Shown: piece by piece, positions 15,489 to 21,980 of the stretch
Numbering within the stretch: position 1 is the first letter of the stretch
Layout: each line of letters opens with the position of its first letter
NCBI GenBank assembly: GCA_905205195.1
Contig: CAJLCS010000019.1
Location: forward strand, 1 to 33,067
DNA from: an uncultured Eubacteriales bacterium
Lineage (GTDB): Bacteria; Bacillota; Clostridia; Oscillospirales; Oscillospiraceae
Reading direction: 5' to 3'
DNA length: 33,067 nt
Notes under the pieces: generated by a model
What the model saw: only the letters and a program-made list of their open reading frames with translations
What the model was told of the DNA's origin: nothing
The model's database searches: none
Made by a program: the position numbers and the translations under genes

Positions 15489-17162
15489 ATGGCTGAGATC
15501 AGCGAAAGCAAAAACTTTATCCACGCCTTCATCGAAGAAGACATCGCCCCCGGCGGCCAATTCGAAGGCAAGACGGTCCATACCCGTTTCCCGCCGGAGC
15601 CTAACGGCTATCTGCATATCGGCCACTGCAAGGCGCTGATTATCGACTTCGGCACCGCGGAAAAATTCGGCGGCCTGTGCAACCTCCGGATGGACGACAC
15701 CAACCCCACCAAGGAAGACACCGAGTTCGTTGAGGCCATCCAGCAGGACATCCACTGGCTGGGCTTTGACTGGGGCGACCGGTTCTACTACGGCTCCGAT
15801 TACTTTGAAAAGACCTACGGCTACGCCGAGGAGCTGATTCAGAAGGGTCTGGCCTACGTCTGCGAGCTAACCCCCGAGCAGTTCAAGGAATACCGGGGCG
15901 ATCTGACCCACCCCGCCATCTCTCCCTATCGGGATCGGCCCATCGAGGAGAATCTGGACCTGTTCCGCCGGATGCGGGCCGGGGAATTCTCGGATAACCG
16001 CTATACCCTCCGGGCCAAAATCGACCTGGAATCCGGCAACTTCAATATGCGTGACCCGGTGATCTACCGGATCCGCCATATGCACCATCACCGTCAGGGC
16101 GACAAGTGGTGCATCTATCCCATGTACGACTTTGCCCACCCCATTCAGGACGCGCTGGAGGGCATCACCCACAGCCTCTGCTCGCTGGAGTTTGAGAATC
16201 ACCGGCCGCTGTACAACTGGGTGGTGGAGCATGTCTCCGTGCCGAACCATCCCCGGCAGATTGAGTTTGCCCGGCTGGGCATCGACCACACCGTCCTGTC
16301 CAAGCGGAAGCTCCGCCAGCTGGTGGAAGAAGGCCGGGTCTCCGGCTGGGACGATCCCCGGATGCCCACCCTCTGCGGCCTGCGCCGCCGGGGCTACACC
16401 CCCAAGTCCATCCGCACCTTCTGTGACCGGGTGGGCGTGGCCAAGTCCCCCAACACCATCGAGTACGCCTTCCTGGAGCACTGCCTCCGGGAGGATCTGA
16501 ACGAAACCGCCACCCGGGTCATGGCCGTTGTGAAACCCGTCAAGCTCACGGTGACCAACTATCCCGCCGGGCAGAGCGAGACCTTCCGGGTGGAGAATAA
16601 CCCGGTGGACGAAACCGCAGGCAGCCGTGACGTGACCTTCTCCCGGGATCTGTGGATTGAGGCCGACGACTTCATGGAGCAGAAGGTCGGCAAGTTCTTC
16701 CGGCTCTACCCCGGCAACGAGGTCCGACTCAAGGGCGCCTATGTGGTCAAGTGCACCGGCTGCGTCAAGGACGAAAGCGGCAACGTCACCGAGGTGCTCT
16801 GCGAGTACGACCCGGACTCCCAGGGCGGCGATCCTGCCGACGGCCGGAAGATCAAGAGCACCATCCACTGGGTGGACGCCAACAACTGCTGCGACGCCGA
16901 GGTCCGGCAGTATTCCAACCTCTTTGACGATCCCGATCCCGACGCCGCCGGAAAGGACTTCCTGGCCTGCCTGAACCCCAATTCGCTGGAGGTGCTCACG
17001 GGCTGCAAGGTGGAAGCCAGCCTGAAGGACGCCAAGGCCCCCGCCTCCTTCCAGTTCATGCGTCTGGGCTACTTCTGCCCCGACAGCAAGGATTCTTCTC
17101 CGGAGCATCTGGTTTTCAACCGCTCCGTCGGCCTGAAGGACAGCTTCACCCCCGCGAAATAA
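15489..17162 (+). CDS. glnS: Glutaminyl-tRNA synthetase
   Basis: A 557-residue class I synthetase that charges tRNA-Gln directly. The HIGH motif occurs in PPEPNGYLHIGHCK (HIGH at 43-46), and the KMSKS-type loop is VLSKRK (269-274). A C-terminal double beta-barrel anticodon-binding domain follows from about 340. The MDDTNPTKE stretch and the GlnRS-type insertions separate it from GluRS. The ATG at 15489 (MAEISESKNF) is preferred over a TTG at 15468, because GGGAG lies eight bases before it and the family begins near there. GlnRS is not universal in Firmicutes, many of which use GatCAB transamidation. The gene ends in a very strong terminator. Confidence 0.97.
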   Translation: MAEISESKNFIHAFIEEDIAPGGQFEGKTVHTRFPPEPNGYLHIGHCKALIIDFGTAEKFGGLCNLRMDDTNPTKEDTEFVEAIQQDIHWLGFDWGDRFYYGSDYFEKTYGYAEELIQKGLAYVCELTPEQFKEYRGDLTHPAISPYRDRPIEENLDLFRRMRAGEFSDNRYTLRAKIDLESGNFNMRDPVIYRIRHMHHHRQGDKWCIYPMYDFAHPIQDALEGITHSLCSLEFENHRPLYNWVVEHVSVPNHPRQIEFARLGIDHTVLSKRKLRQLVEEGRVSGWDDPRMPTLCGLRRRGYTPKSIRTFCDRVGVAKSPNTIEYAFLEHCLREDLNETATRVMAVVKPVKLTVTNYPAGQSETFRVENNPVDETAGSRDVTFSRDLWIEADDFMEQKVGKFFRLYPGNEVRLKGAYVVKCTGCVKDESGNVTEVLCEYDPDSQGGDPADGRKIKSTIHWVDANNCCDAEVRQYSNLFDDPDPDAAGKDFLACLNPNSLEVLTGCKVEASLKDAKAPASFQFMRLGYFCPDSKDSSPEHLVFNRSVGLKDSFTPAK

Positions 17163-17172
17163 CAAACCATAG

Positions 17173-17211
17173 GACGGCCCAACCGGGAAATCCCGGTTGG
17201 GCCGTCTTTTT
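17173..17211 (+). terminator. Strong intrinsic terminator of glnS
   Basis: A perfect 16-bp stem has arms 17173-17188 and 17191-17206 with only an AA between them (so the top pair opens in practice), followed by TTTTTG. It starts 11 bases after the glnS stop. Confidence 0.93.
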
Positions 17212-17259
17212 GTAGAAAGAAAACCACCGACACTGCCGGTGGTTTTCTTTCTACAAAAA
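17207..17259. repeat. Perfect 23-bp inverted repeat between two terminators
   Basis: The arms 17207-17229 and 17237-17259 are exact reverse complements separated by a 7-base loop. The outer TTTTT and AAAAA of the arms are the same bases that serve as T-tracts of the glnS terminator and, on the other strand, of the GNAT terminator. It could act as an additional bidirectional terminator, an RNase III substrate or a stable RNA end. Confidence 0.85.
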
Positions 17260-17282
17260 AGCGCTGCACCATCGTGCAGCGC
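17254..17282 (-). terminator. Intrinsic terminator of the GNAT gene
   Basis: On the minus strand the stem GGCGCTGCAC / GTGCAGCGC (17261-17282) closes a short loop and is followed by six T (17254-17259). It lies 13 bases after the acetyltransferase stop codon. Confidence 0.88.
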
Positions 17283-17295
17283 CATTGTTTTCGTC

Positions 17296-17841
17296 TCAAA
17301 GCGACAGAATCATATGAATTTCCTTGCGGACGGTACCGTCCTTCAGGTGAAAGGCGTTGGGAATCTCCGCAACCGGGCGGAAGCCCACCTTTTCGTAGAG
17401 GGCCATGGCCCGCTCGTTGCCCTCCATCACGTCCAACTCCATCTGGGTCACGCCCCGCTCCCGGGCGGCTGCCGTCAGCGCCCGGAACATGGCGGTGCCG
17501 ATGCCCAGGCGCCAGTATTCCTTCAGAATGCCCACCGCCACCGTGGCCCGGTGCCGGATTTTCAGCCGGGACGAGAAGATAATCTGGCAGGTGCCCGCCA
17601 CCTTCCCCTCCACCCGGCACAGCAGCATGGCGCTGTCCGGCGACAGGGCTGTTTTCCGCAGAAATTCCGCCTCCTGCGCCGCCGTCTGGTTCCGCTCCTC
17701 GGGATAGGCCATCAGAAAATCCGTTTCTCCGGCGGATTGCTTCAGATACGCCACCAGCTCCGCCGCGTCCGCCTCCGTCGGGCTTTTCAGCACGGCCGTC
17801 CGGCCGTCCTTGAGCCGGATGCTTTCTTCATTCAGGACCAT
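17296..17841 (-). CDS. GNAT family N-acetyltransferase
   Basis: A 181-residue acyl-CoA-dependent N-acetyltransferase. The acetyl-CoA binding motif A is in the middle (VAVGILKEYWRLGIGTAMF, about 118-136, with the R/Q-x-x-G-x-G pattern as RLGIGT). The C-terminal motif B region reads MELDVMEGNERAMALYEKVG, as in RimI/YkkB-like members that act on small molecules or protein N termini. The substrate cannot be told. The ATG at 17841 follows AAGGAA. It has its own near-consensus promoter and terminator, so it is probably a single-gene transcript, convergent with glnS and divergent from tRNA-Ser. Confidence 0.9.
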   Translation of the reverse strand: MVLNEESIRLKDGRTAVLKSPTEADAAELVAYLKQSAGETDFLMAYPEERNQTAAQEAEFLRKTALSPDSAMLLCRVEGKVAGTCQIIFSSRLKIRHRATVAVGILKEYWRLGIGTAMFRALTAAARERGVTQMELDVMEGNERAMALYEKVGFRPVAEIPNAFHLKDGTVRKEIHMILSL

Positions 17842-17867
17842 GGGGATTCCTTCTTTCTTTTTTCGCT

Positions 17868-17896
17868 ACGATACCACAGCGCCGCCGGATTGTCAA
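17868..17896 (-). promoter_or_regulatory. Promoter for the GNAT gene
   Basis: On the minus strand a perfect TTGACA (17891-17896) and TATCGT (17868-17873) are 17 bases apart, 27 bases before the start codon. Confidence 0.75.
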
Positions 17897-17915
17897 GGAA
17901 ATCCCGCCGCCCGCC

Positions 17916-17944
17916 TTGACTTTTTACCCCGGAAATGGTATCAT
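17916..17944 (+). promoter_or_regulatory. Promoter for tRNA-Ser
   Basis: TTGACT (17916-17921) and TATCAT (17939-17944) are 17 bases apart, 14 bases before the mature tRNA 5' end. Confidence 0.75.
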
Positions 17945-17957
17945 TTGTTTCGTCTAT

Positions 17958-18046
17958 GGAGAGATGTCCGAGCGGTTTAAGGAGCCAGTCTTGAAAACTG
18001 GTGATGGGGCAACCCACCGTGGGTTCGAATCCCACTCTCTCCGCCA
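17958..18046 (+). tRNA. tRNA-Ser (anticodon UGA)
   Basis: The acceptor arms GGAGAGA and TCTCTCC pair fully, followed by discriminator G and an encoded CCA (18044-18046). The anticodon stem CCAGT / ACTGG closes the loop CTTGAAA, giving anticodon TGA. A long variable arm typical of serine tRNA (GATGGGGCAACCCACC) and the T-loop GGTTCGAATCC are present. It is flanked by its own promoter and terminator. Confidence 0.97.
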
Positions 18047-18084
18047 AAAAACCGGCAAGCTTCTGCGGAAGCTTGCCGGTTTTT
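18047..18084. terminator. Bidirectional terminator after tRNA-Ser
   Basis: A perfect 17-bp stem (arms 18047-18063 and 18068-18084) with a TGCG loop carries T-runs on both strands. It starts at the base after the tRNA CCA and ends 10 bases before the stop of the convergent sugar transferase gene, so it serves both. Confidence 0.92.
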
Positions 18085-18094
18085 GATTTTTTCG

Positions 18095-18787
18095 TTACAT
18101 GGCACCTTTTCCCGTCAGCACCACACGAATGGTCATGAAGATGATTTTCAAATCCGTGCGGATGCCCCGCTCCCGGATGTAGCGCAGATCCGACTCCACC
18201 CATTTGTTGAAATCGTGGCAGTCGCTGCGGCCTTCGCACTCGTGGTAGCAGGCCAGACCCGTTTTCACGTCCAGCCGGTGCATCTGGTAGGGTGTATACT
18301 GGGCAACCTCCCGGGGCAGCGGCGGCCGGGGACCGATGATCGACATATCCCCCCTGAGAATGTTCACCAGCTGGGGCAGCTCGTCGAGGCTGGTGTGCCG
18401 GATGAAGCGGCCCACCTTCGTGATCCGGGGGTCCTCCTCGATTTTGAACGCCGGGCCGACCATTTCGTTGCGGTCCATCAGGCTGTCCAGCTTGTTCTCC
18501 GCATCCACGCACATGGAGCGGAACTTATACATGGTGAAGGGCTTGCCGTTTTTCGTCAGGCGGGTGGAGGCATAAATCACCTTGCCGCCGTCCTCCGCCT
18601 TGATGGCAATGGCAACGGCCAAAAAAACCGGACTGAGAACAATCAGCGCCAGCAAAGACATCACAATATCAAAAATCCGCTTGCAAACCGCATAGGCAAT
18701 GCTGCGCGGCGGCATCACAAAGTCCGGCTCCGACGCCGCGGGCTTCTGCTTCTGGATCGTCTGCATCAAATCCGTACACTCCTGCAT
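18095..18787 (-). CDS. Sugar-phosphate transferase (monotopic phosphoglycosyl transferase, exopolysaccharide type)
   Basis: A 230-residue enzyme of the bacterial sugar transferase family (WcaJ/EpsL/PglC class) that moves a sugar phosphate from a UDP-sugar to undecaprenyl phosphate, starting a surface glycan. After a short cytoplasmic N terminus there is one hydrophobic segment (about 37-62), then MYKFRSM (86-92), the catalytic LDELPQ (Asp135-Glu136), LRGDMSIIGPRPPLPRE (144-160), and a C-terminal VKTGLACYHECEGR. The large N-terminal domain of WcaJ is missing, so it is the short form. The start could be the ATG at 18787 or an in-frame ATG at 18766 with GGAG before it. No other glycan genes are nearby, which is unusual. 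The uppS product is its lipid acceptor. Confidence 0.9.
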   Translation of the reverse strand: MQECTDLMQTIQKQKPAASEPDFVMPPRSIAYAVCKRIFDIVMSLLALIVLSPVFLAVAIAIKAEDGGKVIYASTRLTKNGKPFTMYKFRSMCVDAENKLDSLMDRNEMVGPAFKIEEDPRITKVGRFIRHTSLDELPQLVNILRGDMSIIGPRPPLPREVAQYTPYQMHRLDVKTGLACYHECEGRSDCHDFNKWVESDLRYIRERGIRTDLKIIFMTIRVVLTGKGAM

Positions 18788-18820
18788 TCCAAATTACCGG
18801 CACCGCGGTGTGGTTTGATT

Positions 18821-18849
18821 ATTATATCCGGTTTTTCGCCGTTTTTCAA
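18821..18849 (-). promoter_or_regulatory. Promoter for the sugar transferase gene
   Basis: On the minus strand TTGAAA (18844-18849) and a perfect TATAAT (18821-18826) are 17 bases apart, 33 bases before the ATG at 18787. Confidence 0.77.
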
Positions 18850-18904
18850 CCCCTTCTCCTTCCAAAATCTGTGTCGATTCCATTAAGAATTTCTCAATTT
18901 TTTA

Positions 18905-18937
18905 TAAAATCCGGCGGCAGACTTCATCTGTCCGCCG
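18905..18937 (-). terminator. Terminator of the ktrB-rnc operon
   Basis: On the minus strand CGGCGG plus AGA-side pairs form a stem (18912-18937) with one bulged base and a small loop, followed by GATTTTATAAAAAAT. It starts eight bases after the rnc stop. Confidence 0.72.
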
Positions 18938-18945
18938 CCGATGGA

Positions 18946-19629
18946 TTATGCCTTGGGAAACAGCGCCTCCAGCGCTGCCTGGGCCGCCGCCTGTTCGGCC
19001 CGTTTCTTGCTGCTTCCGGTACCCTCGCCCACCTTTTTCCCGTTGAGGCAGACCTCCACGGAAAAGTGCTTGTCGTGGTCCGGACCGGACTCGCCGATCA
19101 GGTGATAGCTCAGCACCTGATTCTTTTTCTGCTGAACCTGCTCCTGCAGCGTGGTTTTATAGTCCACGTTGTGGAGCTTCACCACCGGCACATCGCAGAG
19201 GATGAACCGCTGGATGATGGACCGGGCCGCGTCCAGCCCGCCGTCCAGATAGCTGGCCGCCAGCACCGATTCCACCGCGTCGGCCAGAATCGATTCCCGG
19301 GTCCGGCCGCCGCCCTGCTCCTCGCCGTTGCCCAGCATCAGGTGGTGCCCCAGCTCCACCCGGTTGGCTACCCCGGCCAGCGTCTTTTCGCAGACCATGT
19401 CCGCCCGCATCCGGGTCAGCTCCCCTTCCGGGCGATCCGGGAAATTGCGGTACAGATAATCCGCCACCACCATGCCCAGAATGGAGTCGCCCAGAAATTC
19501 CAGCCGCTCGTTGCTGGCCAGGCTGTTGTGCCAGCGCTCGTTGGCGTAGGACGAATGGGTCAGCGCATTCTGCAGCAGAGAAATGTTGTGAAACCGATAG
19601 CCGATGGCCGTTTCCAAATCCTTAATCAT
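18946..19629 (-). CDS. rnc: Ribonuclease III
   Basis: A 227-residue double-strand-specific endoribonuclease that processes rRNA precursors and other duplex RNA. The RNase III signature NERLEFLGDSIL is at about 40-51, a second acidic catalytic patch is ESILADAVESVLAA (about 111-124), and a C-terminal dsRNA-binding domain (about 155-225) contains GEGTGSSKKRAEQAAAQAAL. The start ATG overlaps the end of plsX by eight bases, so the pair is translationally coupled. In many Firmicutes acpP lies between plsX and rnc; here it is missing. It is the last gene of the operon. Confidence 0.97.
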   Translation of the reverse strand: MIKDLETAIGYRFHNISLLQNALTHSSYANERWHNSLASNERLEFLGDSILGMVVADYLYRNFPDRPEGELTRMRADMVCEKTLAGVANRVELGHHLMLGNGEEQGGGRTRESILADAVESVLAASYLDGGLDAARSIIQRFILCDVPVVKLHNVDYKTTLQEQVQQKKNQVLSYHLIGESGPDHDKHFSVEVCLNGKKVGEGTGSSKKRAEQAAAQAALEALFPKA

Positions 19630-20659
19630 GAGGCTCCGTCTCCTTTTCCGCCAAAAGCTGCAAGCCGCGCTCCAGTTCCGGGGTAAAATCTCGGTTCACG
19701 GCCTCCACCGCCTGCCGGATGGCGCTGCGGAAGGCCAGCGCATCGGAAGAGCCGTGGGCCTTGATGACCGGCTTGCGGATGCCGAGAAACTGGGTGCCGC
19801 CCACCTCCCGGTAGTCCAGCATTTTACTCAGGCTCTTGATGCCGGACATACAGCAAAGCGCCCCCAGCTTGGTCAGCAGATTTTTTTTGAACATCCGCTT
19901 CATCAGGCTGCCCATAAACATGGCGGTGCCTTCGATGGACTTGAGCAGCACGTTGCCGGAAAATCCGTCGCACACCACCACGTCCACGGCGCCCAGCGGC
20001 ACGTCCCGGGCTTCCACATTGCCCACAAAATTCAGGATTCCCTGCTCGCCTGCCTTTTTCAGCAGCACATAGGCGTCCTTCTGCAATTGGGTGCCCTTGG
20101 TGTCCTCCGTGCCGATGTTCAGCAGGCCCACCTTCGGGCTTGCCACGCCGAAGAAGGTCTTGGAATAAAGCGAACCCACCAGGCCGAACTGAAGCAGAAA
20201 CTCCGGCGTACACTCAGCGTTGGCGCCGCAGTCCACAATCACCGTTTTCCCGTCGGCCTTATTGGGCATGGCCGGTCCCATGGCCGCCCGCCGGATGCCC
20301 TTCACCCGCTTCACCAGCAGCGTGGCGCCGGACAGCAGCGCCCCGGTGCTGCCGGCAGAAATAAAGGCATCGCCCTGTCCGTCGGCCAGCATTTTCAGGC
20401 CCACCACCATGGAGGACGTCTTCCGCTTGTGGACAATGGCCGCCGGGTCGTCGTGCATCTCCACCACGTCGTCGGCGTTGGCTATCTCCACCCCCGCCGG
20501 CAGGTCCTCAATGCCGTGGCTCCGCATGACACCGAGAATCGCTTCGCCCCGGCCCACCAGCGTAATCTGGGTTCCGTCGTTTTTCGCCGCGTCAATGGCG
20601 CCCAATACCGCCGCTTCCGGGGCATTGTCGCCGCCCATGGCGTCAAGAATGATCTTCAA
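19622..20659 (-). CDS. plsX: Phosphate acyltransferase PlsX
   Basis: A 345-residue peripheral enzyme that makes acyl-phosphate from acyl-ACP for PlsY, starting phosphatidic acid synthesis. The family N terminus KIILDAMGGDNAPEA, a glycine-rich central GSTGALLSGATLL, VDCGANAECTPEFL and DGFSGNVLLKSIEG are all present. I choose the TTG at 20659 as start: it gives the expected M-K-I-I-L-D-A-M-G-G-D and has GAGGTG six bases upstream. A GTG at 20668 would add three residues but lies inside that ribosome binding site. The start overlaps trmFO by 17 bases and the end overlaps rnc by eight. Downstream, cdsA in the other operon acts later in the same pathway. Confidence 0.95.
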   Translation of the reverse strand: MKIILDAMGGDNAPEAAVLGAIDAAKNDGTQITLVGRGEAILGVMRSHGIEDLPAGVEIANADDVVEMHDDPAAIVHKRKTSSMVVGLKMLADGQGDAFISAGSTGALLSGATLLVKRVKGIRRAAMGPAMPNKADGKTVIVDCGANAECTPEFLLQFGLVGSLYSKTFFGVASPKVGLLNIGTEDTKGTQLQKDAYVLLKKAGEQGILNFVGNVEARDVPLGAVDVVVCDGFSGNVLLKSIEGTAMFMGSLMKRMFKKNLLTKLGALCCMSGIKSLSKMLDYREVGGTQFLGIRKPVIKAHGSSDALAFRSAIRQAVEAVNRDFTPELERGLQLLAEKETEPHD

Positions 20660-21980
20660 GATCCGCACCTCTTTCTATTCCGCGTTCCTGCGCCATCAGC
20701 GCGTCGATCACCGCCAGGGACCGCTGCGCCAGCGCAAGATTTTTTTCGTTTTTTTTCCGAATCCGCTGCGCCAGCGGCGCGATAATGCTGAAATTGATGT
20801 TCATCGGCTGGAAGTGCTCCACCCGCTCGTCGCTGATATACAGTCCCAGCGCCCCGATGGCTGTGGTCTGGGGGTAGTCCGGCAGGGGCCTGCCCTGCAC
20901 CTTGGCCGCCATGGCCACCGCCGCCAGATACCCAGAGGCTGCCGATTCCACATACCCCTCCACGCCGGTCATCTGCCCGGCGAAGGCCACCAGCGGATTG
21001 CGCCGGTCGGCATAGTACCGGTCCAGCAGTCTGGGCGACTGAAGGAAGGTATTCTGGTGCATCACCCCGTAACGGACGAATTCCGCATTTTTCAGGGCGG
21101 GAATCATGGAAAACACCCGCTTCTGCTCGCCGAATTTCAGGTGCGTCTGAAAACCTACCAGATTATAGATGCTTTTTGCCGCGTTGTCCTGCCGCAGCTG
21201 AACCACGGCGTAAGGCTCCTTCCCGGTTTTCGGGTCCGTCAGGCCCACCGGCTTCATGGGGCCAAAACGCAGCGTCTCCATGCCCCGCCGGGCCATGACT
21301 TCCACCGGCATACAGCCCTCAAAAACGTTTTTGTCCTCAAAGCCATGGACCGGCGCTTCTTCCGCCGCAACCAGTTCCCGGACAAAGGCTTCATACTGCT
21401 CCCGGTCCATGGCGCAGTTGACATAATCCGGAGTTCCCCGGTCATACCGGGACTGCCACCAGCTTTCGTTTTCGTCCACGGATTCCGCCGTCACCAGCGG
21501 TGCCGCCGCATCGAAAAAGCGGAGGTAATCCGTGCCGAAATAGTCGCCGATGGCCTGAGACAGGGTGTCGGAGGTCAGCGGCCCCGTGGCGATAATCACC
21601 GGCCCATCCGGCACCCGGGTCACCTCCCGGCTGACCACCGTAATGTTGGGGTGGCTGCGGATTTTCTCGGTCACCATCCGGGAAAAGCCCTGCCGGTCCA
21701 CCGCCAGGCAGCCTCCCGCTTCCACCCGGGTGGCTTCGGCGCATTCCATGATGAGGCTGCCGCAGCGCCGCAGCTCCTCCTTCAGCAGGCCCACCGCATT
21801 TTCCAGCCGGTCGCCCCGGAGAGAGTTGGAGCAAACCAGCTCGGCAAAGTCGTCACTGTGATGGGCCGGGGTCTTTTTCTCCGGCTTCATCTCAATCAGC
21901 TCCACCGAAATGCCCCGCCGGGCCAGCTGCCAGGCCGCTTCGGACCCGGCCAGCCCGGCGCCGATTACTTTTACCGTCAT
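20643..21980 (-). CDS. trmFO: Methylenetetrahydrofolate-tRNA (uracil-5-)-methyltransferase TrmFO
   Basis: A 445-residue flavoprotein that forms ribothymidine at position 54 of tRNA using methylenetetrahydrofolate and reduced FAD instead of SAM. The FAD-binding glycine motif VIGAGLAGSEAA is at 5-16, and the conserved cysteine in AELVCSNSLRG is at 50, corresponding to a catalytic cysteine in the family. ATGPLTSDTL and MNINFSIIAPL are further family-like stretches. The length is typical. Its ATG overlaps the topA stop in an ATGA arrangement. The order dprA-topA-trmFO is widely conserved in Firmicutes. Confidence 0.97.
   Translation of the reverse strand: MTVKVIGAGLAGSEAAWQLARRGISVELIEMKPEKKTPAHHSDDFAELVCSNSLRGDRLENAVGLLKEELRRCGSLIMECAEATRVEAGGCLAVDRQGFSRMVTEKIRSHPNITVVSREVTRVPDGPVIIATGPLTSDTLSQAIGDYFGTDYLRFFDAAAPLVTAESVDENESWWQSRYDRGTPDYVNCAMDREQYEAFVRELVAAEEAPVHGFEDKNVFEGCMPVEVMARRGMETLRFGPMKPVGLTDPKTGKEPYAVVQLRQDNAAKSIYNLVGFQTHLKFGEQKRVFSMIPALKNAEFVRYGVMHQNTFLQSPRLLDRYYADRRNPLVAFAGQMTGVEGYVESAASGYLAAVAMAAKVQGRPLPDYPQTTAIGALGLYISDERVEHFQPMNINFSIIAPLAQRIRKKNEKNLALAQRSLAVIDALMAQERGIERGADLEDHS

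Noticed and set aside
17832..18512. Minus-strand ORF containing AERVGFEPTVGC
   Set aside because: Antisense to tRNA-Ser; the ERVGFEPT string is another common annotation artefact. The sugar transferase lies in a different frame.
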